This document shows, one piece after another, positions 11,139-18,964 of a stretch of DNA of 64,000 bases; the first letter of the stretch is position 1; each line of letters starts with the position of its first letter. Source of the stretch: Streptomyces kronopolitis (lineage in GTDB: Bacteria > Actinomycetota > Actinomycetes > Streptomycetales > Streptomycetaceae); assembly GCF_014646275.1 (NCBI RefSeq), contig NZ_BMND01000024.1, positions 1-64,000 on the forward strand, given 5' to 3'. The notes under the pieces are model-generated. The model was not told the DNA's origin and did no database searches. It saw nothing but the letters and a program-made list of their open reading frames with translations. Both the position numbers and the translations under genes were made by a program.

Positions 11139-11194
11139 CCCTCATAGACATGATGCCCCTGGTGACGGCCGACCCGGGCGACAATCCTGAAGGC

Positions 11195-12361
11195 ATGGCA
11201 ACCCTCGCGCACGCACCTTCCCGCACCGCCACCGGATCCGGAGCCCCGGACTCCGGCACCGCCGGTCCCGGAGCTCCCGACTCCGCGGCCTCGGTCCGCC
11301 ATCTCGGACCCAACTGGTACGCCGCCGTCATGGGGACGGCGATCGTCGCCAACGCCGGCGCGGTCCTCCCGTTCACCGGAACCGCCCCCCGCGTCGCCTA
11401 CCAGGCCGTCTGGGCGCTGTCCGCGCTGATGCTGCTGACCCTGCTGGCCGCCCGGGTGGTGCACTGGGCCCGGCACGGCGACCAGGCACGCCACCACTTG
11501 GCGGACCCCGCGACCGCGCCCTTCTACGGCTGTCTGGCGATGGCGCTGCTGGCGGTCGGCGGCGGCACACTGGCCGTGGGCCGCGGGGTCATCGGCGAGG
11601 GGGCCGCGGTGGCCGCCGACGCCGTGCTGTGGAGCCTGGGCACGCTGGTCGCCGTCGTGGTGGCCGCGGCGATCCCGTATCTGATGGTGACCCGGCACCG
11701 CGTCGAGCCCGGCAGCGCCTCCCCGGTCTGGCTGCTGCCGCTGGTCGCCCCGATGGTCGCGGCGGCGCAGGGCCCGGCCCTGGTGCCGTACCTGCCGGCC
11801 GGCCAGGCGCAGCAGACCCTGCTGTTCGCCTGCTACGCGCTGTTCGGGATGTCCCTGCTGGCCACACTGGCCTTCCTGCCGCTCGTGGTGTCCCGGCTGA
11901 TCCACCACGGCCCGCTGCCGCTCGCCCTGACCCCCACCCTGTTCCTCGTCCTGGGCCCGCTGGGCCAGTCCACCACCGCGGTCAGCAACCTCGCCCACCT
12001 CGCCCCGGGCGTCGTGAGCGCGCCCCTGGCACACGCCATGAGTGCCTTCGCGGTGCTCTACGGCGTCCCGGTGATGGGCTTCGCGCTGCTCTGGCTGGCG
12101 CTCGCGACGGCGATGGTGGTGCGCGCCTTCCGCCGGGGCATGGGCTTCGGGATGACCTGGTGGGGCTTCACCTTCCCGCTGGGCACCTGCGTCACGGGGG
12201 CGGCGGGACTCGCCCGGCAGACCGGGCTCGCCGCCTTCGACGGGCTCGCGGTGGCCCTCTATGCCCTGCTCGTGACGGCGGTGGCGGTGGCCTTGACCCG
12301 CACCGCGCTCGGCCTGGCCCGCGGACAGCTGCTGGCGCCGCCCCGGCCGGTCACCCCGTAA
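11195..12361 (+). CDS. TDT-family (SLAC1/TehA-like) transporter
   Basis: A 388-residue membrane protein with about 10 hydrophobic segments. It resembles the tellurite-resistance/dicarboxylate transporter family: the first helix begins GPNWYAAVMGTAIVAN and a later one contains WWGFTFPLGTCVTG. Members carry anions such as sulfite, malate or chloride; the substrate here is not determinable. The first 35 residues are a Gly/Ala/Pro-rich cytoplasmic leader. ATG 11195 is chosen over an in-frame ATG at 11150 because a GAAGG lies just upstream. It is paired with the divergent LysR regulator. Confidence 0.82.
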   Translation: MATLAHAPSRTATGSGAPDSGTAGPGAPDSAASVRHLGPNWYAAVMGTAIVANAGAVLPFTGTAPRVAYQAVWALSALMLLTLLAARVVHWARHGDQARHHLADPATAPFYGCLAMALLAVGGGTLAVGRGVIGEGAAVAADAVLWSLGTLVAVVVAAAIPYLMVTRHRVEPGSASPVWLLPLVAPMVAAAQGPALVPYLPAGQAQQTLLFACYALFGMSLLATLAFLPLVVSRLIHHGPLPLALTPTLFLVLGPLGQSTTAVSNLAHLAPGVVSAPLAHAMSAFAVLYGVPVMGFALLWLALATAMVVRAFRRGMGFGMTWWGFTFPLGTCVTGAAGLARQTGLAAFDGLAVALYALLVTAVAVALTRTALGLARGQLLAPPRPVTP

Positions 12362-12391
12362 GGTCCCGCACGGCACGCCCCGGGGCCGCGC

Positions 12392-13129
12392 TCACCGCGC
12401 CGCGGCCAGCGCCTCGGCCAGCACCGCCGGCGCCTCCACCAGCGAGGGCCCGTACCAGGTCAGATGCCGGCCGCTGAGCAGTGCGGCCGGCAGGGCGGGA
12501 AACGCCTCGGGGCCGTCGTCGGCGGTGAAGCGGTACGGCTCGTCGGGCAGCACGACGAGGTCGGCGCCCGCGGCGCGGAGGTCCTCCAGCGCGATCCGGG
12601 GGTAGCGCTCGGCGTGGTCCGCGTAGCGGTTGCGCACCCCGAGCCGGGCGAGCAGGTCGCCGGCGAAGGTGTCCCGGCCCAGCACCATCCACGGCCGGCG
12701 CCAGATGGGCACCACCGCCGTGCGCCACGCGTCCGGGGCGGGCAGCGCGCGCCAGGCGTCCTCGGCGTCCGCCAGCCACCCGGGCCGCGACAGCCCGCAG
12801 CCGTCCACCATCACCCGGGTCAGCTCGCGCCACGCCTGGTCCAGCGTCCGCACCTCGGTGACCAGGACCGTGATTCCGGCGGCGCGGAGTGCGGCGAGGT
12901 CCTGCGGGCGGTTCTCCTCCTCGTTGGCGAGGACCACCGCGGGCGCCAGCGAGGCGATCGCGCCCAGGTCGGGATTCTTGGTGCCGCCGACGCGGGCGGC
13001 ACCGAGCCCGGCGGGATGGCTGCACCAGTCGGTGATCCCGACCAGCAGCTCGGGCGCCGAGGCCGCCACCGCCTCGGTGAGGGAGGGCACCAGGGACACC
13101 ACGCGCCGGGGGGAACGAGGACCGGTCAT
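12392..13129 (-). CDS. Helical-backbone metal receptor / cobalamin-binding-type protein
   Basis: A 245-residue protein of the BtuF/FhuD-like periplasmic-binding fold. The first lobe begins RRVVSLVPSLTEAV with VGITDWCSHP, and the second includes PWMVLGRDTFAGDLLARLG and LVVLPDEPYRF. No signal peptide or lipobox precedes the fold, even though homologues in transport are exported. It may therefore be cytoplasmic, or the start may be misplaced. There is no ABC permease nearby. The ATG at 13129 lacks a clear ribosome binding site. Confidence 0.75.
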   Translation of the reverse strand: MTGPRSPRRVVSLVPSLTEAVAASAPELLVGITDWCSHPAGLGAARVGGTKNPDLGAIASLAPAVVLANEEENRPQDLAALRAAGITVLVTEVRTLDQAWRELTRVMVDGCGLSRPGWLADAEDAWRALPAPDAWRTAVVPIWRRPWMVLGRDTFAGDLLARLGVRNRYADHAERYPRIALEDLRAAGADLVVLPDEPYRFTADDGPEAFPALPAALLSGRHLTWYGPSLVEAPAVLAEALAAAR

Positions 13130-13204
13130 CCGCCCACGGTACCCGCCCGCCGCCGACCGGGGCGGGATCCGGCGCCCGGTGCGAGCCGGACAACTCGCGC
13201 CCGG

Positions 13205-13636
13205 TCAGCGCCTGTTGGCGGTGCGGCGCAGCCAGTACGCCGCACCCCCGGCCAGCGCGAACAGCGCCAGGCCGCCGACCGCCTGACCGGCGTCGACCCC
13301 GTCGACCCGGCCGTCGCGCACGGTGACGGTCTCGGTGAACCGCGTCCCGCCCGGCCCGCATTCGACGGTGACCGGGTAGCGGCCCGGGGCCGCCCCCGCG
13401 GCGACCTCGGTCTCGGCGGCCATCCCGCGCCGCCCGGGCCGCAGCACCACCGACCCGAACAGCGGCGAGGACGCGCGCGCCGCGGCGGCCGCGGCACACC
13501 GGCTGCCGTCGCTGATGTGCACCCGCTGCCCGGCGACCACGGGGTCCGGCTCGACGCGGGCCCACGCGGCGGGCGCGGCGAGCCCCAGGACGGTGGCGCC
13601 GAGCAGGGCGGCAGCGGCGGTGTGCGCAGGCGTCAC
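13205..13636 (-). CDS. Small secreted protein with C-terminal membrane anchor
   Basis: A 143-residue protein of unknown function. GTG 13636 is chosen because GGAGGAGAGG precedes it directly. A signal peptide ends at about AAPAAWA (residue 26). A beta-rich domain with two cysteines follows, and its ending (residues 115-143, GGLALFALAGGAAYW then RRTANRR) is a hydrophobic helix plus basic stop-transfer. This architecture suggests a surface-displayed, membrane-anchored protein. No catalytic motif is visible. It sits alone between the cobalamin-binding-type gene and the betaine transporter. Confidence 0.7.
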   Translation of the reverse strand: MTPAHTAAAALLGATVLGLAAPAAWARVEPDPVVAGQRVHISDGSRCAAAAAARASSPLFGSVVLRPGRRGMAAETEVAAGAAPGRYPVTVECGPGGTRFTETVTVRDGRVDGVDAGQAVGGLALFALAGGAAYWLRRTANRR

Positions 13637-13927
13637 GATCCTCTCCTCCGGCGTCCGCGACCGCTGCGGCCGTGGGCGGACCACGGCGACCGCCTGGGGA
13701 TTACCGTCATACATCCGAGCGAATCACCCGCCCCGTTCCGCCGCGCAGCACACGCGGCCGGTCAGGTGAGCCGCGCGGCGATCCGCCGGACCGTCCGCGC
13801 GCGCCCGGCGGCGGACCCGCCCCGCCCGCCGCCGAACGGGTCACCCGGCCCGGGCGACCACGCGAAGGGCCCCGCCGCCCGGCCGCTGCCGGGGACGGGG
13901 CCCACCGCACCACGAGGTGGCGGACGC
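13637..13927. other. Intergenic region without a gene
   Basis: About 290 bp with no convincing reading frame. It holds the promoter of the small secreted protein and a hairpin at 13867-13903 (GGGCCCCG and complement), probably part of the termination region of the betaine operon. Confidence 0.5.
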
Positions 13928-13952
13928 GTGCGGCGTGCCGGGCACGCCGCAC
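13928..13952 (-). terminator. Terminator of the betaine ABC operon
   Basis: A perfect 12-1-12 palindrome GTGCGGCGTGCC / GGCACGCCGCAC, 4 bp after the permease-fusion stop codon. Confidence 0.7.
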
Positions 13953-13956
13953 CCGC

Positions 13957-16557
13957 CTACTTCACCGGCGCCATCTTGTCGACGATGCCCGGGTGGTCGC
14001 CGATCCACTTCTCGACGCCCTTGTTCTCGTTGCCCTTGCCGGCGTCCTGGATGTCCTTCTCCAGGCTGCCGAGCTGCTCGGCGTCCATCTTCCAGTTCTT
14101 CAGCCAGCCGGCGAACTCCGGGAACTTCTTCGGGAAGCTCTTGTTGCCGAGTGTCTTGATCTGGTTGTTGGCGCCCCAGGTGCCCTTGGGGTCCGCGAGC
14201 TTGGTGAGCTTGTACTTGCTGTAGGCCCAGTGCGGCGACCACAGCACCACCGCGATGGGCTCCTTCTTGCGGTACGCCCGGTCCAGCTCGGTGAGCATGG
14301 CGCTGGTGCCGGCCGAGGTGACGTCGAAGCCCTTGAGGCCGTACGCCGGGGCGACGGTGTCCTTGAGGCGCTTCATCTCGCCGGTACCGGGCTCGATCCC
14401 GATGATCTTGCCGCCGAACTCGTCCTTGTGCGTGCGCAGATCGTCGAGGGTCTTGACGCCCTTGACGTAGGACGGGACCGCGATCTCCAGCGAGGTCTTG
14501 TCGTACCAGGCCCCGATGTCGACGAGATCCTTCTTGTACTTGTCCCAGTACTGCTTCTGCGCGACCGGTAGCCAGCCGTCGGTCTCCACGTCGATCTGGC
14601 CCGTGGACAGCCCGGTCCACATCGGCCCGACGTCGAGGTTGCGGATGTTCGGCTTGTAGCCGCGCTTCTCCAGGACGTTCTTCCACAGGTACGTGGTGGC
14701 GATGCCCTCGTCCCACGCGGGGTAGCCGATGTTCGGCGCCTTGCCCGCGTCCTTGCCCTTGGCGTAGGAGGCGTCGGCGGACGGGGCGACCTTGTCGACC
14801 AGGCCGGGGTTCTTCTTGAGCCAGGTGCGCACGCCGTCCTGCTCATGGCCCTCACCGGCGCTCTTGATGTCGCCCTCGAGGCTGGTGAGCTGCTTCTCGT
14901 TCAGGTGGAAGTTCTTCATCCACTTGGCGACCTGGGGCTCGTCCTTGGCGAAGCCCTTGCGGCCCAGCATGTGCAGGCTGTCCCCGGAGCCGAAGGAGCC
15001 CTTGGGGTCCTTGAGCTTGGTGAGCTTGTACTTGTCGTACGCCCAGTGCGGCGACCACAGCGTGACGGCGATCGGCTTCTTGGCGCGGACCGAGCGGTCC
15101 AGCTCGCTGAGCATCGAGGCGGTGCTGGACTCCTGGACCTTGTACTCGCCGCCCAGGCCGTAGTCCTTGAGGACCTTGTCCTTGAGGATCTTCATCTCGC
15201 CGGCGCCCGGCTCGATGCCGGTGATCTTGCCGCCGAACTCGCCGGCCTTGCCCTTGAGGTCGTCGAGGGACTTGATGTCCTTCATGTACGACGGGACCGC
15301 GATCTCCAGCGAGGTCTTGTCGTACCAGGCCCCCAGGTCCTCCAGCTTGTCCTTGTACTTCTTCCAGTACGAGGCGTGGGTGGTCGGCAGCCAGGCGTTG
15401 GTCTGCACGTCGATGTCCCCGCGGGCCTGCCCGGCGAACAGCGGGCCGGCCTCCAGGGCCTGGACCTTGGGCTTGTAGCCCCGCTGCTCCAGGATCTCCT
15501 TCCACAGGTACGTGGTGGCCTTGCCCTCGTCCCAGTTGACGTAGCCCAGGCTGATCGGCCGGCCGTTGCCGCCGCCGGAGCCGGAGCCCGCCTTGTCGAA
15601 GTAGCTCATCCCGCCGGCGCACAGCGCGAGGACGACCACCCCGACCATCGCCACGGAGGTGGCGGGCCGCCAGTGCAGGAACTTCCATCCGCCCAGCGCC
15701 GCCTGTGCCTTGGCCAGCGCGCGCCGCCCGAGCGGGGAGACCCGCTCGTTGAGCGCGCCGGTCATCCGGTCCAGGTACATGGCGAGGATGACGACCGCGA
15801 GTCCGGCCTCGGCGCCGAGCGACACATCGACCGAGCTGATCGCGTTGTAGACGGACGCGCCGAGTCCGCCGCCGCCGACCATGCCGGCGATGACGACCAT
15901 GGACAGCGCCAGCATGATGACCTGGTTGATACCGGCCATGATCGTGGGCAGCGCCAGCGGCAGCTGCACCCGGAAGAGCGTGCGCCGCGGCGGCGTGCCG
16001 AACGCCTCGGCCGCCTCGACCAGTTCCTCGTCGACCTGCCGGATGCCGAGTTCGGTCATCCGGACCGCGGGCGGCATGGAGAAGACGATGGTGGCGACGA
16101 TGCCGGGCACCACGCCGAGGCCGAAGAAGAGGATGCCGGGGATGAGGTAGACCATCGCCGGCATCGTCTGCATCAGGTCCAGGACCGGGCGCAGCGCCCC
16201 GCCGACGACCCGGCTGCGGGCCGCCCAGATACCGAGCGGCACGGCGACCACGACGGTGATCAGGCAGGCCACCAGCACCAGGGAGAGCGACTCGATGGTC
16301 GGGCCCCACTGCTCGACCGACTCGATCAGCGCGAAGCCGAGGAAGGTGAGGACGGCGGCCGGCAGCCCGCGCAGCCACCACGCGAGCACCGCGAGGATGC
16401 CGGCCAGCAGCAGCGGTTCGGGCCCGGACAGGACCGTGTGAATGCCGTCGTAGAGGCCGTTCAGCACCTTCGTGATGAGGGTGAACAGCCAGTCGAGGTT
16501 GTCGCGGAGCCAGTTGACGGCGTCCTCGGCCCAGCTGCCTATCGGGATCCTAGGCAC
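13957..16557 (-). CDS. Glycine betaine/choline-type ABC permease fused to two tandem substrate-binding domains
   Basis: An 866-residue fusion. Residues 45-275 are a ProW/OpuAB-type permease with the EAA loop EAAEAFGTPPRRTLF near 181. A further membrane helix at about 300-318 ends in LALCAGG (lipobox-like, C313), followed by a Gly/Ser linker. Two OpuAC-like binding domains follow (about 333-590 and 605-866). Both carry the aromatic box motifs WDEG.ATTYLW, AWYDKTSLEIAVP and LWSPHWAY. The GTG start overlaps the stop of the ATPase gene by 8 bases, implying translational coupling. It takes up quaternary-ammonium osmoprotectants. The doubled receptor is discussed in the findings. Confidence 0.9.
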   Translation of the reverse strand: MPRIPIGSWAEDAVNWLRDNLDWLFTLITKVLNGLYDGIHTVLSGPEPLLLAGILAVLAWWLRGLPAAVLTFLGFALIESVEQWGPTIESLSLVLVACLITVVVAVPLGIWAARSRVVGGALRPVLDLMQTMPAMVYLIPGILFFGLGVVPGIVATIVFSMPPAVRMTELGIRQVDEELVEAAEAFGTPPRRTLFRVQLPLALPTIMAGINQVIMLALSMVVIAGMVGGGGLGASVYNAISSVDVSLGAEAGLAVVILAMYLDRMTGALNERVSPLGRRALAKAQAALGGWKFLHWRPATSVAMVGVVVLALCAGGMSYFDKAGSGSGGGNGRPISLGYVNWDEGKATTYLWKEILEQRGYKPKVQALEAGPLFAGQARGDIDVQTNAWLPTTHASYWKKYKDKLEDLGAWYDKTSLEIAVPSYMKDIKSLDDLKGKAGEFGGKITGIEPGAGEMKILKDKVLKDYGLGGEYKVQESSTASMLSELDRSVRAKKPIAVTLWSPHWAYDKYKLTKLKDPKGSFGSGDSLHMLGRKGFAKDEPQVAKWMKNFHLNEKQLTSLEGDIKSAGEGHEQDGVRTWLKKNPGLVDKVAPSADASYAKGKDAGKAPNIGYPAWDEGIATTYLWKNVLEKRGYKPNIRNLDVGPMWTGLSTGQIDVETDGWLPVAQKQYWDKYKKDLVDIGAWYDKTSLEIAVPSYVKGVKTLDDLRTHKDEFGGKIIGIEPGTGEMKRLKDTVAPAYGLKGFDVTSAGTSAMLTELDRAYRKKEPIAVVLWSPHWAYSKYKLTKLADPKGTWGANNQIKTLGNKSFPKKFPEFAGWLKNWKMDAEQLGSLEKDIQDAGKGNENKGVEKWIGDHPGIVDKMAPVK
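14471..14514. repeat. 44 bp direct repeat inside the tandem binding domains (copy 1)
   Basis: Identical over 44 bp to 15290-15333. It encodes the conserved AWYDKTSLEIAVPS segment of the second binding domain. The 819 bp (273 codon) offset is the length of the duplicated domain. Confidence 0.85.
15290..15333. repeat. 44 bp direct repeat inside the tandem binding domains (copy 2)
   Basis: The second exact copy, in the first binding domain. Its preservation at base level suggests recent duplication or gene conversion. Confidence 0.85.
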
Positions 16558-17773
16558 CGGCGATCACCTTGTCCTCGGGCTCGTCGTCCCCGTCCGCGGT
16601 CGCGGAGTGCTCCGCCGCCGGGTCCTGGGCGGGCTGCTTGTCGAGCCGCGCCGCCGTGGCGGACGCGGCCGAGTCCTGGGCGGGGACGCCGGGGGCCGGC
16701 TCCGGCTCCGCGGACTCGCCGAGGACGGCGAGCAGCCGCTCGGCCGGTACGGCGCCGGCCAGCTCACCGTGCTCGTCGAGCACGGCGACCGGCACGGTGC
16801 TGGTCGAGCAGGGGGCGAACAGCTCGGCGAGCGGGGTGTCGACACCGACCGTCGCGGGGGCCGCGGCGCGGAACTCCGCGGCGGTGGCGAGCGTCCGGCC
16901 GTCGGGGGCGGTGGCGCCGAGTACGGTGCCGACCTCGGCCATCACCGCGCCGGCGGTGAGCACCCGGCTGCGGTCGACGTCCTGGATGAAGGAGGCGACA
17001 TAGTCGTTGGCGGGCCGCAGGAGGATGTCCTCGGCGCTGCCGATCTGGACGATCCGGCCGTCCCGCATCACCGCGATCCGGTCGCCGAGGCGCATCGCCT
17101 CGTTGAGGTCGTGGGTGATGAAGACGATGGTCTTCTTGAGGCTCTTCTGGAGTTCCAGCAGCTGGTCCTGCATGTCCCGCCGGATCAGCGGGTCGAGGGC
17201 GCTGAAGGACTCGTCCATCAGCAGCAGATCGGCATCGGTGGCCAGCGCCCGGGCCAGGCCCACGCGCTGCTGCATCCCGCCGGACAGCTCGTCCGGCCAG
17301 GACTTCTCCCAGCCCTTGAGCCCGGTGAGCTCCAGCGCCTCGGTGGCGCGCCGGGTGCGCTCGGCGCGGGGTATGCCCTGCACCTCCAGGCCGTAGGCGG
17401 CGTTCTCCAGCACGCTGCGGTGCGGGAAGAGCGCGAAGTGCTGGAAGACCATGGAGATCTTCTCGGAGCGGACCGCGCGCAGCTCCTTGTCGCTGAGCGA
17501 GGTGAGGTCCTGGCCGTCGATCCGCACGGTGCCCGCGGTGGGCTCCAGCAGTCCGTTGAGGGTGCGCAGCAGCGTGGACTTCCCGGACCCGGACAGGCCC
17601 ATGACGACGAAGATCTGGCCCTCGTCCACCTCGATGGAGGCGTCGATCACGGCCGCGGTGGTGCCTTCGTCGCGCAGTTCCCCGCGGCCGGCACCGGCCT
17701 GGAGCCTGCGGACCGCTTCCTCGGGTCTTCTGCCGAACACCTTGTACAGATGCTCGGCTTGCAGCCTGGCCAC
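16550..17773 (-). CDS. Glycine betaine-type ABC transporter ATP-binding protein (ProV/OpuAA-like)
   Basis: A 407-residue ABC ATPase. It has Walker A GLSGSGKST (59-67), Q-loop FQHFALFPHR, signature LSGGMQQR, Walker B LLLMDE and switch ITHDLNEA. The N-terminal LYKVFG region is typical of ProV. After about residue 280 there is a single CBS-like region (VMAEVGTVL...VPVAVLDEHGELAGAVPAERLL), then a disordered acidic tail. GTG 17773 is chosen because GAGAGG lies 5 bases upstream. It is first gene of the operon with the permease-receptor fusion. The leader carries a strong hairpin abutting the ribosome binding site. Confidence 0.92.
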   Translation of the reverse strand: MARLQAEHLYKVFGRRPEEAVRRLQAGAGRGELRDEGTTAAVIDASIEVDEGQIFVVMGLSGSGKSTLLRTLNGLLEPTAGTVRIDGQDLTSLSDKELRAVRSEKISMVFQHFALFPHRSVLENAAYGLEVQGIPRAERTRRATEALELTGLKGWEKSWPDELSGGMQQRVGLARALATDADLLLMDESFSALDPLIRRDMQDQLLELQKSLKKTIVFITHDLNEAMRLGDRIAVMRDGRIVQIGSAEDILLRPANDYVASFIQDVDRSRVLTAGAVMAEVGTVLGATAPDGRTLATAAEFRAAAPATVGVDTPLAELFAPCSTSTVPVAVLDEHGELAGAVPAERLLAVLGESAEPEPAPGVPAQDSAASATAARLDKQPAQDPAAEHSATADGDDEPEDKVIAGA

Positions 17774-17784
17774 ATATGCCTCTC

Positions 17785-17837
17785 TTGTCGCACGAGAAAC
17801 GACCTGTCTCCCCCATCGACAGGTCGTGGAGCGACAA
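17785..17837 (-). promoter_or_regulatory. Nested hairpin in the leader of the betaine transporter mRNA
   Basis: Inner arms ACGACCTGTC / GACAGGTCGT (10 bp, 9-base loop) lie inside outer arms TTGTCGC / GCGACAA (7 bp, separated from the inner stem by 7 and 3 bases). On the minus strand the structure ends directly next to the GAGAGG ribosome binding site of the ATPase gene. It could be an operator or a translational control hairpin. Confidence 0.55.
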
Positions 17838-17943
17838 CGGGGTCGGCCCGCCATGCCCGGTGGAATGCCTGCATCCGTATCCGGACAGCTCCGCGTGCGC
17901 GCCTGCCCGCCTTTATCTGGCCTAAACGCGACGGTGTCTTAGA

Positions 17944-17972
17944 TCACATCGATGTGACGTATGGGGCATACG
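17944..17972. promoter_or_regulatory. Two adjacent palindromes in the betaine / exonuclease intergenic region
   Basis: TCACATCGATGTGA (17944-17957, perfect 14 bp palindrome) is followed immediately by CGTATG-GGG-CATACG (17958-17972). They lie just before the exonuclease ATG and about 170 bp upstream of the ATPase start. They are probable regulator sites. Confidence 0.45.
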
Positions 17973-17977
17973 GCATC

Positions 17978-18916
17978 ATGCGGGGTGTGACTCGACGCCT
18001 GATGCTTCTCGACACCGCCTCGCTCTACTTCCGCGCCTATTTCGGGGTACCGGAATCGGTCAAGGCTCCGGACGGCACTCCCGTGAACGCCGTACGCGGA
18101 CTGCTGGACTTCATCGCCCGGCTCGTCCAGGACCACCACCCCGACGACCTGGTCGCGTGCATGGACTTCGACTGGCGCCCGCAGTGGCGGGTCGACCTGA
18201 TCCCCTCGTACAAGGCGCACCGGGTCGCCGAGGAGGCCCCGGCCGGGTCCGCGGAGCCCGACGAGGAGGAGGTCCCCGACACCCTCTCGCCGCAGGTCCC
18301 GGTCATCGAGGAGGTCCTGGACGCCCTGGGCATCGCCCGCGTCGGCGCGGCCGGCTACGAGGCCGACGACGTCATCGGCACCCTGGCCGCGCGGGCGAAG
18401 GGGCCGGTGGACATCGTCACCGGCGACCGCGACCTCTTCCAGCTCGTCGACGACCGGCGCGGCATCCGCATCCTGTATCCGCTCAAGGGCGTCGGCACCC
18501 TCCAGCTCACCGACGAGGCCCTGCTGCGCGAGAAGTACGGCGTCGACGGCCCCGGTTACGCCGATCTGGCGCTGCTGCGCGGCGACCCCAGCGACGGCCT
18601 GCCGGGCGTTCCGGGCATCGGCGAGAAGACCGCCGCCAAGCTGCTGGCCGCCTACGGCGACCTGGCGGGCATCATGGCGGCCGCCGCCGACCCCGCCTCG
18701 AAGGTGACGCCCGCACAGCGCACCCGGCTGATGGAGGCCCGCCCGTACCTGGCGGTCGCCCCGAAGGTCGTGCAGGTGGCCACCGACGTGCCCGTCCCCG
18801 CGGTCGACCACGCCCTGCCCGCCGAGCCGGCCGATCCCGAGCGGCTGGAGGCCCTGGCCGCGCGGTGGGGCCTGGGCGGGGCGCTGCAGCGGCTGCTCCT
18901 CACGCTCCGCCGATGA
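17978..18916 (+). CDS. 5'-3' exonuclease (PolI-type FEN domain)
   Basis: A 312-residue stand-alone flap/5'-nuclease like the N-terminal domain of DNA polymerase I. It shows LLDTASLYFRAYFG, the acidic metal-binding sites CMDFDWRPQWR, YEADDVIGT and VTGDRDLFQLVD, and the helix-hairpin-helix GVPGIGEKTAAKLL. It acts in DNA repair or Okazaki/RNA primer processing. An acidic linker (about residues 80-95) interrupts the helical arch. ATG 17978 is used; GTG 17987 is an alternative. Divergent from the betaine operon. Confidence 0.88.
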   Translation: MRGVTRRLMLLDTASLYFRAYFGVPESVKAPDGTPVNAVRGLLDFIARLVQDHHPDDLVACMDFDWRPQWRVDLIPSYKAHRVAEEAPAGSAEPDEEEVPDTLSPQVPVIEEVLDALGIARVGAAGYEADDVIGTLAARAKGPVDIVTGDRDLFQLVDDRRGIRILYPLKGVGTLQLTDEALLREKYGVDGPGYADLALLRGDPSDGLPGVPGIGEKTAAKLLAAYGDLAGIMAAAADPASKVTPAQRTRLMEARPYLAVAPKVVQVATDVPVPAVDHALPAEPADPERLEALAARWGLGGALQRLLLTLRR

Positions 18917-18920
18917 ACTG

Positions 18921-18939
18921 TTAGGTTAGGTAGACCTAA
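18921..18939 (+). promoter_or_regulatory. Iron box (IdeR/DmdR-type operator)
   Basis: TTAGGTTAGGTAGACCTAA closely matches the 19 bp iron-box consensus of DtxR-family repressors. It is 25 bp before the siderophore-interacting protein start, so that gene should be repressed by iron. Confidence 0.85.
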
Positions 18940-18964
18940 CAACATCAGATCAGGGGAGATTGCC

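Noticed and set aside
17828..17980. A c-di-AMP (ydaO-type) riboswitch before the betaine transporter
   Set aside because: The locus context made it worth checking, but the leader lacks the conserved riboswitch core and is occupied by a simple nested hairpin.
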